The notes beneath the pieces are model-generated. The model ran no database searches, was not told the DNA's origin, and saw nothing but the letters and a program-made list of their open reading frames with translations. Shown here one piece after another: positions 1 through 12,300 of a DNA stretch of 64,000 nucleotides. Source of the stretch: Elymus sibiricus (lineage: Eukaryota > Streptophyta > Magnoliopsida > Poales > Poaceae); the NCBI GenBank assembly GCA_039707655.1, contig CM077676.1, positions 185,128,936 to 185,192,935 of the forward strand, in the 5' to 3' direction. Made by a program: the position numbers and the translations under genes. Position 1 is the stretch's first letter. Each line of letters begins with the position of its first letter.

Positions 1-724
1 CAACCCCGGTTCGATGAGAAAAGAGGTTGGTTGATCTTTATGTGGTCATGCGATGATCACAGATAGAGATCAAGCTCCGTGTGGTCATGTGATGATCACG
101 ATGGTAAGTTTGTGGTTACGAGATAACCTCCGAGCAGAGTAAGTTGGTCCATGAGACCTTAAACGTCGACCCCCTTTCTTGCTAGTGCTAGTATCATCCT
201 GTTCATATCATGAATTATATGTACATGCCATGCTCATGTTGTTGCCATGCTCATGTTGTTCCAGTAGTATCATGTTCATCTTTGAAGATTAACCTGTAAA
301 TGCCATGCTGTTGTATGTCTTGATTGCTTTGGATGCTGTGAGCTTGCTAGTACATTCAAAGTACTCACCTGGCGTGTCATGCCCGATTGCAGGTGATGCC
401 GTGTTTGCTTGTCGAGGATCTCGAGGTTGCGCTCTAGGATACGTCCCAGCCAGAGTCCCTGCGGAGTGGAGTTCATCACTGTCGTTGTCGTTCCGCTGCT
501 AGAAGTCATTCCGCTTCGAGATGTTCCGCTGCTAGCATAGAGCTACCTTAGCAGGCGAAGTGTCGCCGTGCCCTTTTGATCCGTTGTAATATCGGACCCT
601 TGTACCCCGTTTATTCATAATAAAGAGCTGGTTTGTTCTATGCCAAGCAGTGCCGTATTCCAGAAGACTTGATCTCTGGGCTGGAATGCGGGGTGTTCCG
701 GTCTCTCTGAGCCGGGGTGCCACA
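1..724 (+). repeat. 3' part of an LTR
   Basis: The window opens inside what looks like a gypsy-type LTR. It ends at 724 in TGCCACA, a TG...CA-style terminus. Near the end a GC-rich stretch is followed by an AATAAAGAGC polyadenylation-like signal at about 620 and then the terminal region, as expected for the R/U5 side of an LTR. The short reading frames here share no motif with any protein I recognise. The 5' end lies outside the window, so solo LTR and full element cannot be distinguished. Confidence 0.5.
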
Positions 725-1185
725 GAACTTTGGAGTGATTCTTTATCGCACGTTGAGGGATTGTTATATGATTCAATTATGTTAGCACTGTTGAGAGATT
801 GCACTAGTGAAAGTATGAACCCTAGGCCTTGTTTTCAAGCATTGCAATACCGTTTGTGCTCCGTTTTATCACTTGCTACCTTGCTGTTTTTTATTTTCAG
901 ATTACAAAAACCTATATCTACTATCCATACTACACTTGTATCACCATCACTTCGCCGAACTAGTGCACCTATACAATTTACCATTGTATTGGGTGTGTTG
1001 GGGACACAAGAGATTTCTTGTATTTGATTGTAGGGTTGTTTGAGAGAGACCTTCTTCATCCTACGCCTCCCACGGATTGATAACCTTAGGTCATCCACTT
1101 GAGGGAAATTTGCTACTGTCCTACAAAACTCTGCACTTGGAGGCCCAACAACGTTTACAAGAATAAAGTTGCGTAGTAGACATCA
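725..1185 (+). repeat. Athila-type LTR terminal fragment
   Basis: A truncated LTR end finishing in GTAGTAGACATCA. The wording (CCTACGCCTCCCACGGATTG, then AACAACGTTTACAAG) is what I remember from Fatima/Sabrina-class Athila-like LTRs of wheat. No primer-binding site or gag follows, so this is a relic. The family assignment is from memory; the CA end is directly visible. Confidence 0.5.
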
Positions 1186-1623
1186 GTCACCCCCTCTAGT
1201 CGATAACTACCACTTTCAGTATCAATTGCCCAATAGTAGTAATTTGTCTACCCACCGTATGCTATTTGTTCAAGAGAGAAGCCTCTAGTGAAAACTATGT
1301 CCCCCGGGTCTACTTTACATATATTGCTAAAACCAAAAATACCTTGCTGTAATTTATTTACTTTTCTTTTGCTTTGCAATTTATCCATCTACCTATACAA
1401 GATTTGATCCTTGCAAGTAACGAGTTCAAGGGGATTGACAACCAGGTTGCCTGCGTTCGGTGCAAGTATTTCCTTTTGTGTGTGCAAGTGCTGTTCACTA
1501 GGATTTGTGTGGTTCTCCTATTGGTTCGTTAACCTTGGTTCTCACTGAGGGAAATACTTATCTCTACTGTACTGCTTCACCCTTCCTCTTCGGAGAAAAT
1601 CCCAATGCAGCTCACAGGTAGCA
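1186..1623 (+). repeat. Sabrina-like LTR, 3' portion
   Basis: This segment is clearly homologous, in opposite orientation, to the LTR at 44041-45578. Shared blocks include TATCAATTGCCCAA, ACCCACCGTATG, CAAGAGAGAAGCCTCTAGTG and, near the end, GGGAAATACTTATCTCTACT. It ends at GTAGCA like the other copies. It lacks its first kilobase, and no primer-binding site follows, so it is a truncated fragment, more diverged than the copies on the right of the window. Confidence 0.7.
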
Positions 1624-3338
1624 AACATTAAATCTAGTGTTGGAAACTTTCGAAAGCATGTTCGTCATGCTAGTTCATGAAGTATATGTCTTGGTGAAAG
1701 AAGTGACTTCCTCTAAGTTCACGTGCATTGATGCAAGTTGCCGCCGTGAATTCAAGAAAGTTGTCCTGCTTCCTTTGGAACCATCCCAAGTCAGTCATGC
1801 ATGTGCGAAGTATTCTATGGTTTGAGAGATTATATAACTCCATTCCATATGTATTCCCTAGCACACCAAGCACTGATTGATTTGTTCAAGATAAAGGAGT
1901 CTGTTCTAAAGTGTTAATCCTTTAGACTTCCGCACGGAGACTTTGATATCATTAATGATGGTTCCCAACCAGAACTCGATAGTGTTTTATTGTAAGACTT
2001 CTATGTGGTCATACTTGTCTTGGACAGTGTGTTCACGTGTGTCTTGCGAACCAACTCATGTTTTGGAGCTTGCTACCATAGTTCATTTCCCAAGAATCTC
2101 GCAATGCCATCTCGTCGATTTGTGTTGCAAACTTTCTTTTCAGACAAGCTGAGTCTCAAGCATCCTGTCACCAACTAGATCTGAATCTCGGGCAGATATG
2201 ATGGTTGGAACTTCTTCCAAGAATTATAATAATGGTGTTTCTAAACCGGTAAGTGGATATCATGGCTAACACACTTATCCGGATGACCTATTATTGTAGT
2301 ATCTTGTTTCAGCAACTTGGCCATCCTTCCATGAGGATTTCATGCGGCTTATTCTAGAAGTTGTTTCTTATGGATTCTTTCGTGTTCCTGAAGTCCGACC
2401 TTTACTTGATGACCTTATCGATGATGCTTTTAAGCATGACCGTGGTACCTAAAATGTTCAGGAGAACATTAGAAGCGGAGTGCTAAATGTCTCTCAGTCG
2501 ATCATCCAGATTTTGTTCATTGGCATTGCTAAGGTAAAATATGAGAAAGTGTTTTCTTCCTTTGCATCTGCATCCTCCATAGTTATTCATCATGGTAGTA
2601 TGAAGAGTTACCAAGATCTTTGGCATGGATGTTGGTAAAACCCTGATGAATATGGAAATGCTAACGTTCTTGAGAGCACGCTTAGACACTACGTTATACC
2701 CTCGATATCAATTGGAATATGCCTTCCGTTGCCAAGTTGTTCTATAACTCTAGTTTCCTGTCTGATCTGGGTATGCCATTCTCTCAGATTCCTTCAAACG
2801 GTCATTTGTGATTTTGCCTCAGCCTGGTATGAAGAGTTTTGATGATCCCTGTATCAAAAGTAATTCTTTTTGCCTGACTTAGGAAATAATTCAACGAGTC
2901 ACCTCTTCTAAGGTGCCCCGTTATGGTATGAAGGGCAATTAACTCCCCGCTACTTTGAAACCCACGCACCATATTATTTAAGCATGGAATTGTTGCCAAC
3001 CAAATTGAAACCCCCGTCATCTATTTTTTTCCATTGCTCCTGAAGTGTGTTTTGTGTCTCAGCTCAAGCGATGTTCTTATGTCTCACTCCATGAGTTGAT
3101 TGTGAGTTGCTCGATCTTTGTGAAGATCGATTGTCGTAGAGTTTTTCCAGTTCCTTTTGTCGTCGTGATTGGATGAAGATCTCGAAAGCAAAGATGTCAA
3201 GATCAATATGGTGTAATGGATCAACATCTTCGAGAAGGGCAATTGGATTGAGAAGATTGTGTTAGTTTTGTGCCCCCTCTTTCTTCTTACCTCACGTCTT
3301 GAATCTCGGGACGAGATTCTTGTTTAGTGGGGGTGAGT
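1624..3338 (+). mobile_element. Internal region of a degenerate gypsy LTR element
   Basis: About 1.7 kb with no long reading frame. Its right end carries ESRDEIL-like coding vestiges (GAATCTCGGGACGAGATTCT at 3301-3320), the usual end of a chromovirus (Tekay/Del-like) polyprotein. This is followed by a purine tract (AGTGGGGGTGAG, about 3326-3337) and the LTR start TGTCACAG at 3339. Gag, reverse transcriptase and integrase motifs are not recognisable. It is either a heavily decayed polyprotein or a non-autonomous element that kept only its terminal signals. Confidence 0.5.
3326..3338 (+). other. Polypurine tract
   Basis: The purine run AGTGGGGGTGAG lies directly before the TGTCACAG LTR start and just downstream of polyprotein-end vestiges. 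This is the expected place for the plus-strand DNA primer of a gypsy element. It fixes the orientation of this element as plus and identifies the following LTR as its 3' LTR. Confidence 0.6.
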
Positions 3339-6300
3339 TGTCACAGCCCTAACTTAGTCATTACTTGTCATTGCATAATCATCAATGCATCATGTGTAAA
3401 TTTCAATTAAAGTTGAAATGGGGATGATCAAACCCTAGCAGATAATTTTTCAACTAGGTTCAAATAAAAATATTTCAATGAATCCAAAATGGCCTTGATA
3501 AAAGTTCATGATTTTTGATTAAGGTGAAAACCTCTCCCAAAAATGATGCACATATTTCTAGGACATTCCTGGGTTTTGAATTAACCCAAAAGGATTTGAA
3601 TTGGACCTATTTAAATGTTATATATAATTTAGTTGCTATAAATATTCTAGAAATACTGAGGGCCTCTGGAATAATTCAGTTAGCGCCCACAAATATTTTC
3701 AGGATTTATAAAAATGATTTGGTATTTTAATCAAATCAAAAAAAGTTATAGAAAATAGAAAAGCAGAAACAAAATAGAAAAAGGTAGAGAGAGAGAGACA
3801 GAGAGGAATTACCTGCAGCCCACTGGTCGGCCCAACACTATGCTGGCCCGTGCCAGTCATCTTCCACCTCTGCCAGTAAGTAGAGGCGAGACGGCGCACG
3901 GCGTGCGCGAGGGCGCCACGCCACCTACCTGCCTGCCCTCCCCTGGCTACGTCGACGCCGCAGACAGCCTCACCGTTGCCGTCCGAATCGATCCCACCTT
4001 GCCATTCGCCCCCTCACACTCCCCCTCGCTCTCCTCCACCCTTGGCCGAAGCCGCCATGGACGTGTAGCCGCAGCCACCGTGCTCCCCATGCCTCCCCAC
4101 CTTGTCCCCGAGCTCCGTCTTCGTCTCCTGCATCATCTACCCCAGGCTGTTCGACGCCGGGAGCACCACAGCATCGCCTTCTTCATCATCTTCAACCTTA
4201 GGCTACCGAGATTGCCATCGTCAATTTACCCTGTTCGAGTCATCCCCGAGCCCGCTGAGCCTTCCGTTCGACACGTCGTGAGCTCTCCTCCGTTTCCCCT
4301 CCTCTCTCATGCTCAATTTCGCTTCGTAGTTGTCGCCTGCAAGTGCCTGTGAGCTCACCGCCAGCATTTTGGCCGCCGCCGTTGTTTTAGCTTTCATTGG
4401 TCGTGCCCGGGCACATGGTCATGCTCCTGGTGACCCTAGGAAGCCGTAGAGCCCCTGAGCTTGCTCGCCCATGCCCTGCAGCGCCAACACCGTAGCAGCC
4501 GTAGTAGCACCACCACCCCGAGCTCATTTCCGGCGAGCTCCGGCCACCCCGCGCCCAGCTGCCTGCTTCCCTAGATGCTGATAAGCTCGGGCTACCTCCT
4601 GGTGCCCTCAGTCGCCGTTCCCGTGGCCTCCAGCGCGGACTCCGCCGCGTCCAGTGGTCACCGGCGACGACCTCGCCGGCCTAAACCACTGGCTGGTGGG
4701 CCCCACTGGTCAGGAGGTTGATTAGCTGCTAATCACCCAGTTAATTAACCCCTGAGTGTATGACATGTGGGACCCCCACTGTTAATGACATGGTTAAAGT
4801 TAAATAACCCCATGTTAACTCTCTGTGTCCATGACAGGTAGACCCCACCTGTCAGGTTTGACTTTGACAGCCAACTGCTGACGTAGTGCTGATGCAATAA
4901 AGCTTTTCTGGAATTAAAATAAATGAAAAATGGTTTATTTAATTTCAGAAAATACCACAAACTTCAAAAATTCATAGTAAATCAACCGTAGCTCAGATTG
5001 AAATAATTTATATATGAAAAGTTGTCAGAAAAATCCAATCTTTCCATCTATACCATTTGCATGCGTGTTAGAACAACTTTTGTCCTCTGTTTAGGACAAA
5101 TCAATTAAATGTCATTTAAATAATCACATATGGAGTTTGATTTTGAACCTTGGGTTCAAACCAACTTCATTTAACTTTGTTACCAGATGCATTAGCCCAA
5201 TGAACATCATATTGCCATGTCATGATCATGCATCATATTGTTGCATTTCCGTGAACTGAATGTTGTTCCCTTGTTTGCCGGTGTTTGTTCCTTCTCGGTA
5301 AAAGACATTTCAGATGTAGTGACCATTGACACCAGTGAAGAGCAGCACTATCTTCAGAAGTGCCAGGCAAGCAACCCCCATTGAACATTCTAATACAATC
5401 CCACTCTCTCGCTCTTGCTCTCTTTTATTGCATTAGGACAACAACGATTCAACTGTTACTTGTTGCGGTAGTTGAACCCATTCCTTTGCATGACCTGTCT
5501 TTGCCACGATAAATAGTAAAACCTACTAGCATGAGTAGGAATTGCTTGAGCCATGATGTAAAAACTCATCCATCCTTTCTTGCCATGCTTGCTATGCTTA
5601 GAGTCGTGTCGGGTCTGATCCATCTGGGCGATGAATTGGAATAGTTGTGTTCATGTCCTACTATGTGAGAGCTAAGTGTGTGAACCCGATTTGGTAAAGG
5701 TAGCAATGAGAGGCCATGTAGGAGTACATGGTGGGTTGTCTCATTGGAACCGTCCTTAAGAACTAAGTTCTGTGTATCTGATCCAAGACTAGCTACTACC
5801 ACACATTGGGATCCTTAATTGACTCTCTCAACTTATTAATCGCCCCTTACTCTGTCCAGGAGTTGCAACTAGTTTCTGGTGTTTGTAGGATGGTGGGGGT
5901 CGTGCTTAGCGCTGACCTTAGGGGTGGGCTATGACACGGTAGGAAGTAGCACGATGTACCAAGTGGCACCCGGATGGTGGGCTTGTGGAACCCTGCTCAC
6001 ATCGTTTGGGGCCGTAACGGAAACTTTGGCTGGACTTCCTTGGGGCTCAGTCTCAAATAGGCGATAAAATTGGACTGGAGTCTTGCGTGGTTAGTCAGGT
6101 TGTGGCCGACACCCTCGCCAGGCTTCCGCTTGAAGGTTGCCGAGATACATGACGTGTATATGGTGGTAAGTGGTGAGAGCATGTGTGCAGAAGTACACCC
6201 CTGTAGGGTTATAAAACTATTCGAATAGCCGCGTCCTCGGATATGGACTACTTGGAAACTTACATTGTTCATAGATAACTTTAAATGGATACTCTAAAAT

Positions 6301-6784
6301 GCGCAAGATAAGTGTGAGTGCTATGGATGGCCTTCTCATAGGGAGACGGGAGAGTATCCATAGTGGTGTATTGTTGTGGTGACTATGTGGACCCGTGTGC
6401 GCTCTCTCACCCCAATGAAATACTAGTAGTCGTAGTACAAGTTAGCCACTGAGTCAAAGCTGGCTTGCTACAGTTAAACCCCAGAACACCCTTCTTGATA
6501 ATGATGCATATGTAGATAGTTCGGATGTAAGTCTTGCTGAGTACCTTTGTACTCACGGTTGCTTAATTTATGTTTGCGTAGAGGAGATGTTAGTCTCATT
6601 AGTGGTTTCAACGACGAGTTCGATGTTGACTGAGTAGCTTGGGAATCCCAAACAGAGGTTTGGCTCCTATGGAGGGTCTTGTAGATAGACAGGCTTTCTA
6701 GCCTTCTTTCTTTTCAGCTGTCTGTAATCAGACAGGTTTATGCGTCCGTTGCTTGTATGACTTTGTATGTTGGGTCGTGACACC
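3339..6784 (+). repeat. Long gypsy LTR, about 3.4 kb
   Basis: Starts TGTCACAGCC and probably ends GGGTCGTGACA at 6784, giving matched TGTCAC/GTGACA termini. It contains a GC-rich block (about 3830-4720) and AT-rich flanks. The typical LTR phrase GTACCTTTGTACTCACGG lies near 6541-6558. Very long LTRs are usual for Tekay/Del-like chromoviruses. The 170-residue open frame at 3840-4352 lies in the GC-rich block and shows no domain. The right boundary is the weakest point, because no target duplication was found. Confidence 0.55.
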
Positions 6785-7265
6785 CATGCTTGTAATATCA
6801 TGTTATGTATGGCTCTCCCGAGCCTTGTCTATACTTTGAGTCATAGAGTTATGTTGTGATGCCATGTTGTATCTACACATATCCTGCATATTGTGTGTAT
6901 GTTTGAAATGCATTGGTATGTGTGGGATTCGACACCTAGTTGTTTGCCTTTGGTAGCCTTCCATATAGGGAAATGCCTCTTTGTGCTTCCACTGAGCCTT
7001 GGTAGTTTGCTACTGCTCCGGACACATCGATTAACTGACATGTATCCTTCTTTGCTCATGTGTTTGTCCCTACGGGGAAATGTCATGCGGTGCTTACTGG
7101 AGTCCTTGTAGCTTGCTACAACTCGGTTACACACGCTGATGACCGACACGTGCATTGCTGGGTTACCTATGTCTGTCCCTGTATGTTTGTGGCACCTTGG
7201 TTTATGACTAGTCATGTCAACCTGGGTTCTCTGTCATATGGATGCTAGCGACATAATCATATACA
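6785..7265. other. Unassigned spacer
   Basis: Between the probable LTR end and the CACTA-like terminus lie 481 bases with no ORF, repeat or motif I can assign. It may belong to the preceding LTR if that boundary is misplaced, or to an older target element. Confidence 0.4.
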
Positions 7266-7504
7266 CACTACAAAAAAAACACTTCCGCGACGATACGTGT
7301 TTGTCACAGTAGGTCACGTTTTCTGTCACGCATGTACATCCGTGACGATTTTATGACAGAATCAAGATAGTCATACATGTGCTATCGTAGAAGTGTTCCA
7401 TGACAATACTGAAATTATCATCACGGAAGTGTCCACTTCCATGACGATAAATGTCGCGTCATGGAAGTGTTTTCGTCAAGGGTAACCGGCACGTGGCATT
7501 CACC

Positions 7505-8775
7505 ATAACGGGTCACCGTTAAGCAATCGGGTGCGGGTTTGGATTCGATAACCCGTTAACAGCCCGGGCCAATGGGGATTTTCCATGTGTAAAATTCTCA
7601 TTGGCCAATGGATCCACGTGTCTGCTCGGAGCCGCGACATATGTCATCCATCCTCTGGATGAGACGCGCCTATGGAACAGTGACACGTGGCACGGCCCAA
7701 AACAGGTTCGTTTAGCTAAAAAGGCCGGCCCAGTCGAAATAAGAGGGCCAGCCCATTTACGGCATACTTTCGTCTGGCCCATTTACAAAAATGGCCCATG
7801 CGAGTTCTGCCAATTCAGCCCGTCAAAGGCCCGTTAATGATTTGACACCATTGCGGCCCATCGTCTGTTCCAGACAGTTAACACCTTGCTATGTCTTTGG
7901 GCTCATTTGCCGCTCTAGGTTCTTTCGGCCTATTAGATGCCCATTACAGAGATGGGCCAATTTCCAGGTTGTACGTCTTTCGGCCTGTTAGAGGCCCATT
8001 ATAGAGATGGGCCAAATTCCAGGCGGTACGTATTTTGGCCTTTTAGCGGGCCATTAGGGATTTGGACAACTTCTAGCCCGATGTATCTTTCGGCCTATTA
8101 ATGGCCCAAACCATATTTGGGCCATTTACAGTCCGACCTGACTTTTGCCTCTTAGCGGCCCATAGTCTCCATGGCCCACTTCCAGCCCAACATGACTTTC
8201 GGCCTGTTAAAGGCCCATTTTTTATATGGGCCCACTTAGGGCCAGATTGGCTTTTGGCCTGTTAACGGCCCGACATGGAAAGGGGCCAAGCATTAATTTT
8301 GATCTATTTGGGCCTGCTATAGGCCCGTAGGCCCGTATCCACTATTGGAGCCCAATTAAGGTTTCGGCCTGCTAACAACCCGTCAACTAATTTGGCCTAC
8401 CTTACATTTGGGCCTGCTAAGGGCCCGTCAACTAATTGGGCATATCTTACATTTGGGCTTGTTAATGGCCCGCCAACTAATTGGGCCCACCTTAAATTTG
8501 GGCCTTCTAAATTTTCTGAATGGCTCCAGGCCCATTGAAGGAAAGGGCCGAATACACTCCATCAAAGGCCCACGTTGATTTAGGGCCAGCTATTACTTTG
8601 AGCCCATTACGCGAAACAATTATGGACTGTCGTAGAGCCCATCTAGTAACTGCAGGGCCATTACAGGCACTGGGCCGTTCCCCTAGAAGAAGGGCCCCCG
8701 TCGCTTTGTTCCAGTTATTAATTTCACTGCATATTTTGGCTAGTTTGCCGCCAGTTGAGGTTTTGGCCCAGAAAG
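7505..8775. repeat. GGCCC-rich subterminal repeats
   Basis: Dozens of degenerate units of about 30-60 bp are built around GGCCCATT / GGCCTGTTA / AACGGCCCG, many of them palindromic through GGCC. Such arrays next to a CACTA terminus are typical binding sites for a TNPA-like DNA-binding transposase. The same sequence type recurs at 27900-28218 and 37552-38140 in CACTA-2. The open frames that run through it are by-products of the repeat. Confidence 0.7.
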
Positions 8776-8907
8776 CTCGGGTGCAACCCCGCACTAAGAA
8801 AATATACACAGAAAAGGAAAAATGTAGCACATCAAAGCAAATATTACAGGAAATTACATCCACTGGGCAATCAAAGATTGATGCCAGTGCAAATAAACGA
8901 ACAGAGC

Positions 8908-9334
8908 TTAATGATCTACAACCTCACAATCTGTAACCTCAGCGCGGATGACGCCCATAAGCATGTGAGCAAGTTCTTTCTTCTTTTCTATACTGTCACT
9001 GAAATCATCGATCAGTTGTTGTTATGCAAGAATGTGCACCTCTGTTTCCTCCATGATTTCCATCATTGCTTCAGCCAGTAATTGGTTCGCAAACGTATAT
9101 CTTTTCCGTTGGATTCGAGACAGAGGAAACTGAACAGATTCATATGGGGATTTTGGCAGGCTTGTATCAATGATAGTGGAAAGTGTCTCGACCCCTGCAT
9201 CATAACTTAAATTAGAGGGCAAACTGAATAGATTAATCAAGAGTTATTGCCATATTACCTTCGCTAGATTTATTGGAGAGAAACGATGGGGTTGCCTTGC
9301 TGTCTTGAGACTTTGTCGTATTATCTTCAGCAGC
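8908..9334 (-). pseudogene. Last two exons of a transposon gene (coiled-coil C terminus)
   Basis: Minus-strand reading gives an exon at about 9259-9334 (acidic, Ser/Thr-rich, AAEDNTTKSQDSKATP). A GT...AG intron follows at about 9195-9258 (donor GTAATATG, acceptor GATGCAG). The last exon, about 8908-9194, ends EVVDH-stop. The C terminus (QQLIDDFSDSIEKKKEL) is charged and probably helical. One in-frame TAA (9022-9024) interrupts it. The CACTA-2 counterpart at 38365-38814 has the same order: acidic linker, then a QQQ-L-x-DF helix, then stop, followed by a shared ACATCCACTGGGC untranslated segment. I do not recognise the product; it may be a TNPA-like or accessory transposon protein. Confidence 0.5.
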
Positions 9335-9339
9335 CTGCA

Positions 9340-9525
9340 CCAAATCATCGGCTAGGTCAGTTAATACTTAATAGGAAAGCAGTATTGACACAATGAACAT
9401 TTGGGCAACCAGACCACGCCAGCCTACACCAAATTAACACAAAATGGCAATGCTATCATCAGCCAGGTAGGTTAATATGAAAGCTACATTGACACAATAA
9501 ACGATTGGGCAACCAGACAACACCA
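9340..9525. repeat. Imperfect tandem duplication, about 110 bp
   Basis: The sequence beginning ATCATCGGCTAGGTCAGTTA and ending GGGCAACCAGAC recurs from about 9456 as ATCATCAGCCAGGTAGGTTA ... GGGCAACCAGAC. Both copies lie in what should be an intron of the minus-strand transposon gene. Confidence 0.6.
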
Positions 9526-10196
9526 CTAGATTTTAGTAATGTGCAATATATGAGATAGTACAATCATGCAGCTCAATATGCAAAACTACCAGGCAGTTTC
9601 CCATACAAAAATCTACATTGGCGCCTTAATTATACATTTTGCTAAAAGTAAATTTAGATCAGATAATTGGTGTAGGGTACTGAAGATTGGATTCACGCCG
9701 ATGCTACTTAATAAACTACATACTGATCTAAAAAATATAGTGATATACAATAGGTACTTACATCAGCATTGGAGTGCAGAGCATTGCTGCAAGATACTTT
9801 CCTCGAATATGATCCCAGTTTAGAACGTTTGTTATCCTTTAAGCATATTCTCTACAACAAAGATGCGTTAGACAGATGTAGAATATGTAAGATCAAATGT
9901 GATCTGAATGCTATAAAATTTCAGGATGCGTGGATACGCACACACTTCCTAGCAAGGAGTTGACATATTTTTCTTAGACTGGAGCGGGCTGGTTCTTTGG
10001 CCACTGGAATCTAGTTATTATCTGGAGGACTTGGGTTTCTCTGTGCGAAGACCTTGTGTTACTATCTCCTGGAGTTTGGATCTTTTGCAAAGAACTTGTT
10101 TGTACCCCTTCAGATTCTAACAATGCCTCCTTCCGCTTGCATGCCTTGTACAGAAGAATGGTGCTTTAGTTATAAAACATGCTATGGCAGAGAGAT

Positions 10197-10790
10197 GGAA
10201 TAGGTACTGAAGAATAGAAAGGCATAACATATTGACATGTACTCGCTCCATCTGGAAATAAATGGATGTGTCTAGACATATTTTAGCTCTAGATACATCC
10301 ATTTTTATCCGTTTATGCCACAAGTCATACAGACGAAGGGGGTATGATGTAGTATTAGCTAAGGATATGACAGGACAACAGAGTAAAAGAAACAGTAGTT
10401 GAATGTAAAACTGTATGATAGCTGGAATAGGTACAGAAAAACAACAAGGCAGCATATTCACATGTCTGATGGGCAAACTAAGATCGCATTATAACAGAAC
10501 AGTAGAACAACACTTCAATGTAAAAACCATGGTATGGTAGACGGATGGAGTACATACTGATGAACAACAATGCATGAGATATTCAGAAGGATGATGTCCA
10601 AACTAAGCAGATGGCATTGCAACAGAGTAGAATGAAAGTACTTGAATTTGAAAAGATGTTATCATGAATGGAATGGGTACAGACAAACTGGAAGGCATGA
10701 CATATTAACATGTATGATCAGCGGGCTAAGCACATGCCATTGCAATAGAGTAGATGCATTGCAAGACATTATATGCATGATGCGACCCAT
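10197..10790. repeat. Tandem repeat, about 124-bp period, four degenerate units
   Basis: Anchor GGAATAGGTAC or a variant occurs at 10197, 10424, 10543 and 10670. Each is followed by a CATATT.ACATGT-like block and a GCATT.CAACAGAGTAG-like block. Spacings are 227, 119 and 127. The first spacing becomes 124 once the 103-bp MITE plus target duplication is removed, so the array was regular before the MITE arrived. There are no ORFs of interest. Confidence 0.65.
10242..10342. mobile_element. Stowaway-like MITE
   Basis: A 101-bp AT-rich palindromic element flanked by TA on both sides (10240-10241 and 10343-10344). Its ends are imperfect inverted repeats (CTCGCTCCATCTG at the left; the complement of the right end reads CCCCCTTCGTCTG), close to the CTCCCTCCGT signature of grass Stowaway (Tc1/mariner-type) MITEs. 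An inner inverted repeat, ATGGATGTGTCTAGA / TCTAGATACATCCAT, makes a strong hairpin. It carries no coding capacity and depends on a transposase in trans. Confidence 0.8.
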
Positions 10791-11315
10791 ATCACGGGTC
10801 AAGTTAGAGCAAAGACCTTGTGGGGTGAATAGGAATCATTATCTCTCTGCAAATCTCCTGAAGAACTACATTTAACTGTTCCATGATATTGAATATCATT
10901 GACGTCGAGTATGTTGGCCGTTGCATTGCTCCGCGAGTTTCTTTTAGTGGATTTGTTCTGATATTCAATGTCATTGTGTGCAATAATATCTGACATGCAT
11001 GGAAGACAACTAGTAGTGAGATTATGTAATGAGTGCCTATAGGAGATGACTTAAATAGTAGGAGTCGACTTAAATAGCAGCAACAGGTTGATACCTAAAA
11101 GACTAAAGAGAGAGCACAGATGATAGCTACAAAATATATACTGTTTGTACTCGAGATTAACTAAATGGCACACAAAAGTACTACAGAACAACAGCATAGG
11201 TAATACTAGAAGGGGTATAATCACCAGCCTGTGGGATAGCTTTGGCTGAGGGACGATAACTATGGAACAATGTTAACTCCTGCACAAGTCTCTTATCTGA
11301 AGTAAGACTAAGAGA

Positions 11316-12300
11316 TCAACATGAATGTACAGTGACAAGTGATAATCTATTTTCCATGCTTAGATGAAGAATGAAGCCATGCTGCACACAAGTAAGATGA
11401 GGGCACAACCTATCTTGCCGCCCTCCGTAGGAGTGAGCATCATCTGCTGAATCATTGATGGCGTTGCGGTTGTTGTGGCTGTCCATGTCTGGCTGGCACA
11501 TTCGAGGCAGTGAACTCTTGAGTGGGGAGTATAGCTCCCTCTAGTGCATGCTTCCCTTGTTGGAGCAGCTCCGGTGAGAAGGAAGACGGTGTGGCTGAAG
11601 ATGCAGAAAACACACAATGTTAAGAATGACACATATCTCTGATCTGAACAACTACGATCAACAGTAAGGTACGAGACTGGTCACACGTCTGTCCATTGAA
11701 AACTAAATTGTGGTCACACACTTTTTTTCACTATCCGATCTACGCTGGATGGCTGGATGGCCGTCTTGTGCCTCCCGGCTGTCACTGTTCAGGATCTTCC
11801 TTCAATAGCCAACGAGCACCGGCAGAGCAGCCTGCCTTCGCCATCCCTGGCCATGGCAGCTCCGACCTCGACGTCGCCCCCTGCCCCACCGCACTACCGT
11901 GGTTGCGCCGCCCTGGCCATACCTCAAAGACTCGTCGTCATCCATATCCGGTGCCAGCAGTACCTTGAACCCAATAAGATAGGCACCGAAGCGCCACTTC
12001 CTCGGTGAACCTGCCCCACCTGCCCGCACCCCCACGATAGACACCGAGGCACTCCTTCCCCGGCCAACCGGTAGCCTAGGAGCTCCACCGCCTCGAGGGA
12101 AGCTGCTTCCTTCCATTTGGAACCGATTGACCCAGAATAAAAATATAGGTGATTGACGCCTAGGTAAAGTGAATAAGATAAGTGTACGACCTATCTTGTG
12201 GCCCGGTGAAGTAGGCAGCTCCATCTGCCGAGTCGGTGAGGCCGGCGCGATTGCGGTGGCTGCCGGCGGTGGGAAAGCAGATATGTGGCGGCGGTCGACG
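11316..12300 (-). pseudogene. Duplicated 5' exon-like segment of the CACTA-1 gene
   Basis: Two stretches, about 11390-11500 and 12170-12300, are diverged copies. On the minus strand both encode a block like NNRNAINDSADDAHSYGGRQDR / RNRAGLTDSADGAAYFTGPQDR (partial alignment), followed by C-terminal variation. This suggests a duplicated 5' exon of the minus-strand gene, or a small internal duplication. The GC-rich, proline-rich long frames around it (for example 11802-12824 minus) are probably not genes. I recognise no domain. Confidence 0.35.

Noticed and set aside
3840..4352. Plus-strand ORF of 170 codons
   Set aside because: Lies in the GC-rich block of a long LTR; no motif, no homologous block elsewhere in the window.
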